64,000 nt of DNA, from positions 3,179,086 through 3,243,085 of the forward strand of contig JASKMD010000002.1 of NCBI GenBank assembly GCA_030144725.1, read 5' to 3'. The position numbers and the translations under genes are program-made. This DNA is from Haematococcus lacustris (taxonomy: Eukaryota; Chlorophyta; Chlorophyceae; Chlamydomonadales; Haematococcaceae). Shown here piece by piece: positions 53,601 to 64,000 of the stretch; the stretch's first letter is position 1, and each line of letters starts with the position of its first letter. Under the pieces are notes generated by a model, which did no database searches, was not told the origin of the DNA, and saw only the letters and a list, made by a program, of their open reading frames with translations.

Positions 53601-55562
53601 AAGCAGGCAGGGTCAGGCCAGGCGGTTAGAAGTCAGAGGTCAGAGGTCAGAGGTCAGAGGTCAGAGGTCAGGCCCAGCGGGCAGAGGTCAGGCCAGGCAG
53701 CATACCTGCAGTGGTTCCTTGCCGCTGACTAGCAAACAAGTCATCATCGTCCAGCAACTGCACAGCTGCACTGATCTCCAGTGCTGCTTGGTCTGGCTGC
53801 GGTGCCTGCCTTGCCTGCGGCTGCTGCTGCTGCTGCTGTTGTGGCAGCGGCGGTGGTGGCGGCTGCTGGTTGTGCCCTGCACCCTGTGGCACATCTCTAC
53901 CCTGTGCTGACCCTCTCAGGCGGGACAGGCTGAGCCGTGGCCCCTGCCCCTGCCCCTGCCCCTGCCCCTGCCCCTGCCCCTGCCCCTGCCCCTGCCCCCG
54001 TGGCAACTGACCAACAGCAAGCTGCTCAGCAGCCCTTGCACTATGCCCCAGCCGCTGCCGTACCAGCGCCTGAGCCTGCGCTTTGACCTCGCCCTCTGAC
54101 AAAGACAACGACGTCAACTTGGGCCCGGGGCCAGCTGCAGCTGACCGGGCAGCAGGGGCAGCAGGAGCGGTCGAGGAGCCTCCAGGTACGTCAATGTCCC
54201 AGATATCTATTGCACTGGCTGTAGGCTGGGCCAAAGGGAGTGGCTGGGCAGCAGTCTTGTGCGCCGAGCTGCCTGGCTTGAGCTGCTTACTGGCTGCACC
54301 AGGCTGTGGCTGCTTCTTCTGCTCCTGCTGTTCCTGCTCCTGCTGCTGTTGGGCGTGCAAGCCTTGCCACCAATACGTGTGCCTGGGTGCTTCATTGGGC
54401 TCGGAAGGCTGGGTCAGGTCGTGGAATCGCGACGGAAGGTCGCCGGGTTGCCGCCCCAGACCGCGGCTGGTCGGAACGTTTTCAGCACCGGTTCGCTCAG
54501 CTGCGGGCACCGGCGCGATGGCAGTGGCGGGCGCCATGTGCGTGCGTTTGCGCCTTGCTGCCCTGTTCTGCTGCAGACGTTGCAGGAGCGTCAGCCTATC
54601 GTTGGCGTACGTGTCTGGACTGCCCTCCTGGCCACTATCCGCTGACAGCGCGGGTTGCGCAAAATGGAGAATCTGTTGTCGCAGCGGTTTGGGCGACATC
54701 TGGGGCGAGGGCGTGCGTTGACCGTGCTGGGTCGGGGTATTGCCTGCTTGGGTCCATTGTGGCCGCAGCGGCGCTCGGACGAAGGGATTTGCTCCAGTCT
54801 TGCCTGCGGGCTGTAGCTGGCTGGCTTGCGCGTTGCCTCCGCTTTGCGTGCTGCCAGGCTGCGTTGCCGGCACGCACTGCGTCGCGGCGGGTTGAGCTAG
54901 ACAGGCGGACGTTATGAGCACCGGTTCGTCGTCGTCACCCGGTGCACTGCCGTCCCCATCCCCGTCCTGCGTCAAGTCGATGACCACCTCGGGCCATAGC
55001 CGCTCCCGCCTGACTGGTGACGCAGGTGTGTCTCGCTTAGCGGGCGTCGCGCTTTTCATCCGCTCTTGGTCACGAGGCGCATCGGAGTCGGCTGGAGATA
55101 TATTGTTCTGCTCCGGCAGACAGAGCGGGCGCGCACCTGGCAGCTGCGGGTCGCTGTCCCTTACGTTCGCCGCCTGGAGAGCTGCCGCCACCGCGGTCGG
55201 TGCGCCACTCGCAACTTGCGTTTGTGGCAGATGCTGGCGGTTGGTGCCGGCCTTGTCTCGCGCCAGCCATGCATGGGCGGCCTCGCCAACCACAGCCGGC
55301 AGCCTGGCCGCCAAGCCTGCGACGTTGGCAGCCACGCGCCGCAAGGAGGATCCTTCCGCCGCGTGCTCCTGACCGAGGGCTTGCATGAAAGATTTCAAAC
55401 CATCATGCGCGGCTTGCCATGCCAGCACCAGTTCAGCATGCTGCTCCGCCGTGAAGCCAGCTGGCAGCACCGGCCCCTTAGTGCCAGGCGACATCAGCAG
55501 GCCATGACTGGCCCACAGCAGCAGCTGGGAGAGACCTATGGTGAGGCCGCAGATGAGCTGGT
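41025..55562 (-). CDS. Sen1/senataxin-type SF1 RNA/DNA helicase
   Basis: Family role: unwinding RNA-DNA hybrids and terminating transcription, nuclear. About twenty exons found, largely in phase, in transcript order from 55562-53706 (long disordered N-terminal exon) through 53095-52949, 52485-52299, 51826-51733, 51389-51283, 50882-50796, 49799-49750, 49430-49064, 48835-48460, 47711-47598, 47283-47168, 46835-46509, 46269-45889, 45525-45365, 44961-44687, 44350-44286, 43827-43639, 43320-43181, 43018-42883, 42521-41025. Helicase motifs: YNASQQRAV, Walker [100 protein letters not shown] and LWVLGH. The N-terminal exon has a SUMO-binding-like [10 protein letters not shown] and a Gly-Gln run. The C-terminal 490 residues are Pro/Ser/Gly-rich. 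Confidence 0.88.
41390..41458. repeat. (CCCCTG)n coding repeat in the helicase tail
   Basis: Encodes a Gly-Gln run on the minus strand. The same hexamer encodes the Gly-Gln run at 53939-53998 in the N-terminal exon of the same gene. Confidence 0.93.
43338..43530. repeat. (GGGGT)n array in helicase intron
   Basis: About 38 GGGGT pentamers between the DGYQ exon and the GREADIV exon. Confidence 0.97.
43857..43986. repeat. (GTGTGG)n array in helicase intron
   Basis: About 21 hexamers. Also a short GTGTGG run at 45577-45602. Confidence 0.97.
45053..45149 (+). repeat. Inverted copy of the helicase Walker-B exon fragment
   Basis: 45074-45137 is identical over 64 bp to the complement of 45898-45961, the exon encoding [20 protein letters not shown]. 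It lies on the opposite strand in the neighbouring intron. It is bordered by near-identical 19-bp direct repeats CAAGCCAG(C/T)GCTCACCCC at about 45053 and 45131. Confidence 0.93.
45674..45725. repeat. (TTACTGCTA)n run
   Basis: About six 9-bp copies in a helicase intron. Confidence 0.9.
48166..48459. repeat. 11-bp minisatellite built on a splice donor
   Basis: About 26 copies of CTACTGCCCAC or TTACTGCCCAC. On the gene strand each unit reads AG-GTGGGCAGT, the same as the donor of the exon ending at 48460. The end of that exon (GTGCTCAGAGCAATGCAG) recurs beyond the array at about 48128-48146. Confidence 0.9.
50602..50696. repeat. (CAG)n array in helicase intron
   Basis: About 31 uninterrupted CAG triplets. 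Open frames through it (poly-Ala, poly-Cys, poly-Ser) are artefacts because the tract is intronic. Confidence 0.97.
50973..51275. repeat. (GAGGGC)n array in helicase intron
   Basis: About 50 hexamers ending at the donor of the exon 51283-51389. Confidence 0.97.
51496..51622. repeat. CTG/CCG-type trinucleotide tract in helicase intron
   Basis: GCTGCTGCCGTTGCTGCC copies between the exons 51733-51826 and 51283-51389. Confidence 0.92.
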
Positions 55563-55659
55563 CTCGTGACAGAAGTGTAGGTGGGGAAGGGGGGAGAGAG
55601 GGCTGCTGGGGGGTGGGTGGTGGGGGGCCGGAGGGGGCTGTGTCGGGGCTGGGAGGGGC

Positions 55660-58390
55660 TGAGTCGCTGAACTCTGGGTGGTCGTGCAGCAGGTGCAGCC
55701 AGAGAATGGGCATGGCTCGCAGCAGGGGCACCAGCGCGGGGGAGGGCGCAAGGTCGGGCAGGGGGCAGGAGCTGGGGCCTGGGCAAGCATGGGTCAGCAG
55801 CAGCAGCGGCAGCAGCAGCAGCATGAAGACGAAGGAAGAAAAGGAGCAGCGGCAGCAGGGATAGTGGCAGTGGCAGCTGCAATCGCCAGCCATCTAGCCC
55901 CCTACTGCCTTGCCCTCCCTGCCGCACCCACCGCGATCAGGCCTCCACCAGACATACCTTGACCAGATCTTGACCCCTCAAACCCACCCATCCATCCACC
56001 TTGACCAGGCCTCACCCACCTTGTCCCGGCGCCATGTCTGCTGCCAGCATACTGTGGCTGACAGCCAGCAGCCTGGCACACAGCAGCTGCATGCGGGGGC
56101 CCACCCCTGGGGTGAACACCTCCACGGCAGAGCAGGCCAGGGAGAAGGCGGCGGAGAAGAAGGCGGGGCATTGCGCATGGTGGAGGGCCTGCGCTAAGTG
56201 CAGGGGGAAGCAGGGGGAGCCGCGAGGGGGAGATGGCAGGGTGGGGCAGGGCGGGGAGGAGCGGGGCGGGGAGGGGCAGGGCAGGGAGGGGCAGGGCAGG
56301 GAGGGGCAGGGCAGGGAGGGGCAGGAAGAAGACAGCCTGGGGTTGCGACCATGGGGCAGCAGCAGGCAGGGGGGGGAAGTCGAGCCCCCTAAGCAGCTGC
56401 CTTATCCCCCTCCTCCTGCTCCTGCCCTGAAACCCCCCCCGCTGCTGCCCTGGTTTCCCCCCCTGCAGCTGGCCAGGCCGCCCCCACCTCCACCGCCCCC
56501 TTGGCAGCGAGCTCTTGGGCGGTGGTCTCAAACACGTCCAGGGTCAGCATGGCGCTGGGACCCTCCCTCAGCAGCTCCGTCAGCACTGGCTGCAGGTCAC
56601 CCCCCTCTGCTGCTGCCGGCTGCTGGGCGCCAGGCTGGGCAGCCAGGCAGTGCAAGGCCAGGGCTGAGGTGGCAGCTTGGCGCAGGCCTGGAGCGAGGTG
56701 GCACAGCAGCTGCCATGTCAGCAGCGCAGGAAGGGGGGAGCTGCAGCCATGAGCAGGAGCTGGGATGACCCGCTGTAGTCACAGGGATAAAGCCATGGCG
56801 GTGAGGGCGGGGCAGGCGGGCATGAGGCATGAGCTGCCGTGAACCAGCCCAATGCATCACTATCGTATGCAGTCCGTTTGCAGACTTGGCTACCCTGCTG
56901 GTGGACGACCAAGTAGCCACAGTCTTGTGTGGGACCCTACTGGTCCCTGCTGGGTCATGGGTTCGACTCCAGTAGGGAGCATGTTTTGTTGTGGTCAACC
57001 CACAGACATGACATCTTGATGACAACGCCGCCATTGCCAGCAGCCCCTAGGAGAGTGATAACATGAACTAACGTGGCAAAGCCAACGAGGTTATGCAAAC
57101 TCAGAGATATGGCATTTCACAGCGAACGGTATATACACAGAGCTAAACAAATGGCAGTAACCATCCCCAATAATCGTCTTAACGTTAGCTTGTCACAATC
57201 TCGCTCCTCAGCCACAGTCATACAGTAGCATTTGAAGATCGTAATTGAAACTCGAGAAATGAAGAATGAAAGGTTCGTGCATTTGAAGATCGTAATTTTT
57301 CATGAAACGAGAAACGACAAGTTGCATTTATGGGGAGTTGTATATAGGGGGAGTTCGGGATAGGATAGATATGGGATGATGCGTTACATTCTATACCAAG
57401 TTCCAGAGAGCCTCATAATGATCTCTATATTGGGAATGCTACAAGCAGGCACTGTATGTGTGGAAACATGTAATCAAACTTATTAAGATTTAAGTGATTT
57501 TGCAAAAGCATTAACTGACAAATAAATGGACTTGCAAGAGGCAGTCACCTGCATCATGCCTGCACACCTTCATGGACTCCCATAGCCAGGCGCAGCCCGC
57601 TTCTCAGCGCCCCCTCCTCCAGCTCCCACCACGCCGGCACCGCCGCTCTCACTCCTTCCCTTTGCCCCGTCACACTCCCCACCTCATTCACAGCCTGGCT
57701 GCCCAGGAGGTGTGCCCAGCGCCCGCCCAACCCCAGCCCAACTGTCCCAACCACCCCAACCGCTCCCATCATCCCAACCGCCTTAAACCGAGGGGCGCCG
57801 GCACCAAGGACTTGGAGGTTGAGGAAGGTGAGGGCAGCGCTGCGCAGCTTCCCAATCAAGTCGGCAGTGAATTTGGAGGGGTGGGAGGAGGAGGAGGAGG
57901 AGGAGGGGGGTGGGGAGGAGCAGTGAGTGTGGCGAGGCAACAGGCCTGGGCTGCCCTGGCTGAAACCAGCGTCCTGGGAGAGCGCACCCCAGGGGGAGAG
58001 GGGAGGCCTGACCCCAGGGGGGTTCGCAACGCAGTGGGCTGCAGGCAGCAGGGGCAGCACCCGCACCCCCTCTAACCCATATTGGCATCAACACAACACC
58101 TTGCTCAGTTGCCTGATGCAGTGCCGGACACACATCTCAAGACCCGCTGTCCCAGCACCAGAGCGGGGCAGGAAGGCACAAGCACTGCAGCACAGCGGGT
58201 TGTGCTGCTCCAGAAGCTGGTTGTGCAGCACAGCAGGCCAGCTGGTCAGGTCCTACCTGTAGCTCCTGGGGATGCTGTGTCTATGCCCGCCAGGTGTGCC
58301 GCTGCAGCCAGCAGGGCCGCTGCCACAACGGGCAGGCACCCCTGCTCGCTCTTGGCTAAGCGCAGCCAATAAGCAGGGCAGCACCTGGGG
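55660..58390 (-). CDS. Probable upstream N-terminal exons of the helicase
   Basis: Several exon-like, helix-rich pieces on the same strand lead into the helicase. They are about 58370-58255 (LAKSEQGCLPVVAAALLAAA), about 58250-58095 (DLTSWPAVLHNQLLEQHNPL; LEMCVRHCIRQLSK), about 57885-57790 (KFTADLIGKLRSAALTFLNL), about 57650-57565 (AVPAWWELEEGALRSGLRLA), 56740-56488 (GLRQAATSALALHCLAAQPG; SAMLTLDVFETTAQELAAKG), about 56195-56020 (FFSAAFSLACSAVEVFTPGV; LLCARLLAVSHSMLAADMAP) and about 55770-55660 (ALVPLLRAMPILWLHLLHDH). An alpha-solenoid N-terminus is usual in Sen1/senataxin. The start codon and several junctions are unresolved, and the first two pieces conflict in frame. Confidence 0.5.
57060..57540. 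other. AT-rich island in a helicase intron
   Basis: Markedly AT-richer than its surroundings, with GCATTTGAAGATCGTAATT present twice (57228-57246 and 57279-57297). No terminal repeats found. Possibly a decayed element. Confidence 0.5.
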
Positions 58391-58424
58391 CAGGGGAAGG
58401 GGGCAGGGGAAGGAGGGGGGGGGA

Positions 58425-58504
58425 GGGGGTGGAAGGTGGAGGGTGGAGGGTGGAGGGCGGAGGGCGGAGGGCGGAGGGTGGAGAGTGGTAGAGTGGTAGA
58501 GGGT
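58425..58504. repeat. GGAGGGTGGA minisatellite abutting the gap
   Basis: Copies of GGTGGAGG and GGCGGAGG run into the N gap, the likely cause of the assembly break. Confidence 0.9.
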
Positions 58505-59004
58505 NNNNNNNNNNNNNNNNNNNNNNNNNNNNNNNNNNNNNNNNNNNNNNNNNNNNNNNNNNNNNNNNNNNNNNNNNNNNNNNNNNNNNNNNNNNNNNNN
58601 NNNNNNNNNNNNNNNNNNNNNNNNNNNNNNNNNNNNNNNNNNNNNNNNNNNNNNNNNNNNNNNNNNNNNNNNNNNNNNNNNNNNNNNNNNNNNNNNNNNN
58701 NNNNNNNNNNNNNNNNNNNNNNNNNNNNNNNNNNNNNNNNNNNNNNNNNNNNNNNNNNNNNNNNNNNNNNNNNNNNNNNNNNNNNNNNNNNNNNNNNNNN
58801 NNNNNNNNNNNNNNNNNNNNNNNNNNNNNNNNNNNNNNNNNNNNNNNNNNNNNNNNNNNNNNNNNNNNNNNNNNNNNNNNNNNNNNNNNNNNNNNNNNNN
58901 NNNNNNNNNNNNNNNNNNNNNNNNNNNNNNNNNNNNNNNNNNNNNNNNNNNNNNNNNNNNNNNNNNNNNNNNNNNNNNNNNNNNNNNNNNNNNNNNNNNN
59001 NNNN
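58505..59004. other. Assembly gap of exactly 500 N
   Basis: A round-number N run, probably of unknown true size. It falls just after the sixth exon of the WDR48-like gene. Confidence 0.99.
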
Positions 59005-59007
59005 GAC

Positions 59008-60178
59008 CTGGATGCAGCGCTGCATACCGAGGTCCCACAGCTTGATGGTGCCATCAGCGCTGCCCGACAGCATGGCGGTGCAGGTGGGGTTCAGCAGCAG
59101 GCAACGCACGTTCTCAGTGTGCCCCCTCAAGCTTGCCGACCTGTGGTGCACAAGACCCACAGAGCACCTGACGGCAGGCCCGCACCCAAGCCCTCCACAC
59201 AGGCTGGCAACCAGCTCGTGCTGGCAGTCAGGCAGCGGCAGGCACCACTCTCCTGGCTCGGACCCGAATGTGGGCCACGCGGCAGCAGTCAGGGTATGGC
59301 TGGCTGGCGCTGCTGCATGTGGCTGCATCCAGCAGTGGGCAGGGGTAGAGGTGGCAGTTTGGCTCAACTTGTGTTTGGGTGGAGTGTGAGGCACTGACTG
59401 GAGCACCAGGGCCTGGCTGCCTGTCGGGCGGTTGTGTGGGAAATGGGGTCACCCAGACCCCTGGTCATCCCTTTCATCTCTCTGCTGGCAAGTTTAGAGC
59501 TGCGTTACCACCCAATCACGCGGCAAGGTGACCTGACTCTGGTGCTTGTCTGTGCATTGCTGGCACTTTCTGCCCTCCCCAGCGTCACTATAGGCGCCCC
59601 TATATCCACCCCTACATCCACCCCTACATCCACATCCACCCAACCCTCCTCCCACCCTCTGCTGGCCCATGCATGTTCCGCATGCCCATGCAAGCATCAC
59701 ACCTTTTCGTGTGAACGAGTGTCCCACAAGCGAATGATGGACTCGCTGCTGCCCGCAGCCACCACGGTGCCGCTGCTTGACACTGCCAAGGAGTACACCC
59801 CTGCCTTGTGGGAGGATGCGGGGGCCGCAGGGCCGGGGCTGAGGGACTGGTGGCCATTGCTGTGCTGGTCGTCCGGGGACAGCGCGCTGTATGCTGCTGT
59901 GCCGTACGCTGGCAGGTGTGGGGGGGGCGGGGGCGGGGTGTTGGGGTGAGGGAGGAGGTTTGCAGTTGGGGCGCAGCTTATGGGTTGTGGCGGTCTGTTG
60001 AGGGGAGGAGGCAAGGAGGGTGGCAGCAGAGGCACAGGGTCAGCACCACCCACACCTCGCCCTCCCCCTTTACTGCTGCTCCTGGTTCTAGTTCCATGCC
60101 CACCCTTACATTGTTGGCTACTACTGCCAAGACGATCTGATCCAGCACCAAGCCTGCAGCACACCCTCTTCTTGTGCG

Positions 60179-60230
<52 letters not shown>

Positions 60231-60590
60231 CCAGCCAGCCAGCCTGCCAACCTGCGTTGCTTGCTGCCTGCCTTGCTTGCTGGTGTCAGCTTGCTGACAG
60301 GTTTGCTTGCTGATGGCCCCAGATCCCCAGCCATAGGTGGCTGCTGCTGTTGATGCTGACTCAGCTGGCTAAGTGAGTCTGCTAGCAGCAACTGCACCCT
60401 AGCTGGTCGAGGGCTGATGCCTGGTGCTGCCAGCTGTACCAGCACCATTGTGCAGGAGATCCTGATGTGTGACTGCCCACAGCAACAGCAGCCACAGGCA
60501 GAACAGCAAGATTTCCCATACAACAACCGACCCTGCCCTAATGCGGTTGGGGTGCTGTGTTATCAACAAGCCATGAATATAGTATTCAGC

Positions 60591-60679
<89 letters not shown>

Positions 60680-61635
60680 CCAAGTCTGCTGGGGCGCACC
60701 TCCCTGACCTGAAAGGCTGTGCCAGACCCTGTACCTCCCAGCCAGTGTAGTCTCAGGGGTTTGAACAGGGGACCTGCTGCCTCACCCACCGCGATGTCTA
60801 TGAGGAAGATCTCCCCTCTGAGGCCTGCTGACACGATACTGTTGCGCTCAGGGGCAGCGGCTAGACAGGTAACATAGTCACTGTGGTACGTCAGCGCAGC
60901 ATGGTGATAGCCTGCATGCGGTGCATGCACATTGCGCACGTGCCTTCAGAGTTCCAGGAGGCCTTGCTGCTACCTCTGCTGCTGCATTTTGTGCTCTTGC
61001 TGCCACTCCTACTCCTGCTCCTTCTGCTGCCCCTGCCGCTGCAGGTTGGGCAGCGCTGGGCAGCTCACTGGGCACCACGTCTGTAAATGACTGGTAGTTA
61101 AGAGCCCACATAGACACCTGTGTTTGAGTCCCACACTCTGACGGTGGTGTCATTGGAGCAGGAGAAGAGCAGGTTGTTCACCAGGGCCAGGCTGTTCACC
61201 CAGTCAGCGTGCCCCTCGAATGTGGCATCACATGTTGGCTTGACCCCTGGATTAATGTTCCACCTGCCAACCACATGCAAGTACAACGGCTTCAGCAAGC
61301 ACATGTGAATGAGCATGCTGGTAGTAGAGTGTCTAACCTTTTGACGGTAGAATCGCGAGAGGCAGTGAAAAGCAAGCCAGAGTCGGGTGGTGCGAGCACG
61401 CACTCGACACCAGCACAGTGCTACAAACACAAGAACCGGCAAGCAGAGCGTTTAGGGGTTAGTAAGATGGGCTCGCACTGGCTTGTCATTTTCCATGCGA
61501 TGTCGTGAGTGGCAAGAGAGTATGTCGCACATCAAAACAGCTAAGCGAAGCGCTTACCTTTAGCTCCTCTGATCGTCGCAGCACGATGCTAACTTTCCGC
61601 TCTTTGCGCGCTGATGCCCGTGGTGTAGTTTGCAT
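59008..61635 (-). CDS. WDR48: WDR48/UAF1-type WD40 protein, 3' part lost in gap
   Basis: WDR48 is a WD40 propeller that activates USP1-family deubiquitinases. Exons with agreeing phases: 61635-61558 ([20 protein letters not shown]), 61420-61338 ([13 protein letters not shown]), 61263-61118 ([27 protein letters not shown]), 60911-60735 ([33 protein letters not shown]), 59908-59701 ([32 protein letters not shown]) and 59140-59008 ([38 protein letters not shown]). The order and the HTDWVN, KDYVKALA, SIYSLA and GHTDNVKALLLN equivalents match WDR48 blades 1 to 5. The fifth exon has an extra Ser/Pro loop. The remaining roughly 350 residues of the family are not found before the neighbouring helicase exons, so they are in the gap or missing. 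Confidence 0.87.
60178..60235. repeat. (TGCC)n run
   Basis: About 12 TGCC tetramers followed by CAGC copies, in the WDR48 intron. Confidence 0.95.
60592..60677. repeat. (CAT)n run
   Basis: About 28 CAT triplets. It lies in the intron between exons 60735-60911 and 59701-59908, so the poly-His, poly-Met and poly-Asp frames are not coding. Confidence 0.97.
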
Positions 61636-62338
61636 CGCGCAGGCGGGTAGCGCTGCAGCATCACCTGGCTAGACAACCTGACTGTTGCCTGCTTGCATAG
61701 CATTTGCCATCAAGTTGCCGTCGCCGCTGATGGCACATTGTCCAATCTTTCTTCGCATGCATGCTGGGGTTTTGCATGGCTTTTTGCACTCATGGAACTG
61801 TGCCATGCTCAACACAACCCCAATGCGGCCTGCCTCCTAACGCCTCGTACCCAAGCTTATAAACGCCTTCATCATGACAGCAGAGAAGACCGAGCGGTAG
61901 TAGGGCACACCATAGCCTATGGCATAGGTAGTGCTAGCTCGCCCATACCACCTGTACTTGTTTTGCATCTTTCAGTAGTCATTCTGCCGGCTGCTGCCAC
62001 TTGTGCCTAGAACCATTGTCATGAGTAAGCAACCCATTGTGTTTAGGTATGTGCATCCTAGGGCAGAGCAAAGGAACTGTCTCGGTCATGGGACCACGCC
62101 ACCCTTCACAGCTAGCCTTAACTGAGGCTGTTAATGAGAGATGCAAAAGCATGCAGGTGCCTGTATGTAATATAGGCAGTATGCAGGTGCCTGGACACGA
62201 ACGTAGTAAGACACCTGACACACATTACATTCAACGAGACAATTCAAGATTATTGATAAACACAAGCCAGCATGTCAAGGTGTCAGAGAGGACCAACAAC
62301 AAGAGTGGCATAATGTTCAGGTCGCTATCGAGGAAGGT
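61636..62338. other. Spacer between WDR48 and the third histone pair
   Basis: Presumed WDR48 promoter and H4 3' flank. No gene or repeat recognised. Confidence 0.5.
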
Positions 62339-62354
62339 GGTGTTCAAAAACACC
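62339..62354 (-). terminator. Histone 3' hairpin of H4 (locus 3), loop variant
   Basis: On minus GGTGTT-TTTG-AACACC. The stem is intact. The loop ends in G instead of the C seen in the other five. Confidence 0.9.
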
Positions 62355-62397
62355 GGTTGTGTGCAGGAAAGTGCAGTGGGAATGAAGGACTAGCTGC

Positions 62398-63356
<959 letters not shown>

Positions 63357-63415
63357 GCAGCAGCAGCCGTCGTGTCTGAGTAGGCAGTCAGTCTGACTTG
63401 CATCATGCGTCAACC

Positions 63416-63431
63416 GGTGTTTTTCAACACC
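63416..63431 (+). terminator. Histone 3' hairpin of H3 (locus 3)
   Basis: GGTGTT-TTTC-AACACC, 60 bp past the stop. Confidence 0.92.
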
Positions 63432-64000
63432 ACCCATCCCAGAGCCAACTGCTGGCAGCACTGGCCTGATGATATACAGCAGTCTAGACAGCCCTGCATG
63501 ATTGGCATACGCAACTGCAACCTATTAACTTTCTGCGCAACTCGTACCCACCCTGGCAGTCATCTTATCAATTGTCTCCTAGGCTATGACGGCTGGTCTG
63601 CTCCTGCCTCGTGAGAGGTATGCCCATGCCTCTCTGATTGCGGTCAAGGGGGCAGTGGGGTTGGCATGTGCTGCACCATGACAGGGGCTGTAGTGAAGGT
63701 GGCACAAGTGGTGGGCCAAGTGGGTGCAGCCAGGGCACATGGGCAAACCCTCGCCATGTAAACAGCAGTCCAGACCCAGGCGCCCCTAAGCTGTGCTAGC
63801 GTGAATATGTGGGGACCCAGTTGCGAAATAGCTGTTGATGAGGACGTGTCTGCAAACCAGCCGGTAACTCTTGAAGAAATTTAGTGGCACTTGGCACAGG
63901 CTTGGCCACCCATCACTGGCAGCCTCCCACACGCCCAAGGTCGACCAAGTAGGTTGGTGTGGTAGCCGGTAACCGCAGTTGTGGACCCGCCGTGTCGCGC
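63432..64000. other. Right-edge flank
   Basis: No gene, RNA or repeat recognised. Confidence 0.5.

Noticed and set aside
56930..56985. tRNA-like B box GGTTCGACTCC with a CCCTACTGG/CCAGTAGGG inverted repeat
   Set aside because: I could not fold a 70-75-nt cloverleaf around it; the acceptor and D arms are missing. It may be a SINE scrap.
60586..60939. Poly-Asp C-terminus of a 117-residue frame containing a WD40 exon
   Set aside because: The (CAT)n tract lies past a GTACAG donor at 60734; the run is intronic.

Overview
The window looks like nuclear DNA of a GC-rich, repeat-rich green alga of the Volvocales. The evidence is: genes with many short introns; intronless divergent H3/H4 histone pairs, each gene ending in a GGTGTT-loop-AACACC 3' hairpin; a plant-type XAP5/XCT protein; a probable radial-spoke (flagellar) protein; and introns filled with G/C-rich minisatellites. 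A Fanzor/TnpB-like relic ending in a DRDCNAALNM motif resembles proteins I recall from Haematococcus lacustris. That species guess is an inference and was not tested.

Layout. 1-5 kb: an Xaa-Pro dipeptidase (prolidase) gene on +, entering from the left edge and lacking its central exons; its seventh intron carries a 1.26-kb hAT-like element with an 8-bp target duplication. 5.3-8.4 kb: a histone H4/H3 pair split by a 1.9-kb insertion in the H3 leader. 8.5-18.5 kb: a 9,978-bp element bounded by CAGGCTTGTGAA inverted ends and a perfect 8-bp duplication CTTGTAAT. It contains a split gene for a Crypton-like (DUF3504-type) tyrosine recombinase with a tandem-repeat tail, plus proline-rich exon-like blocks and a palindromic 18-bp satellite. 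20.3-21.2 kb: the Fanzor-like relic. 21.4-24.9 kb: an ARM-repeat gene on -, probably RSP14. 25.1-27.9 kb: XAP5/XCT on -, complete with eight exons. 29.7-36.4 kb: a large unassigned helical-repeat protein on +. 37.8-39.0 kb: an intact divergent H3/H4 pair. 41.0-55.6 kb: a Sen1/senataxin-type SF1 helicase on -, with probable further N-terminal exons to 58.4 kb. 58.5-59.0 kb: a 500-N gap. 59.0-61.6 kb: a WDR48/UAF1-type WD40 gene on -, cut by the gap. 62.3-63.4 kb: a third H4/H3 pair.

The host genes do unrelated housekeeping jobs: peptide turnover, chromatin, flagellum, RNA processing, R-loop or transcription termination, and deubiquitinase activation. They do not form a pathway. The most informative feature is the three paralogous histone loci, because the intact pairs serve as empty-site controls that define both insertions in the first pair. 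The 10-kb element, which combines hAT- or KDZ-like ends with a tyrosine recombinase, is the best candidate here for something undescribed.
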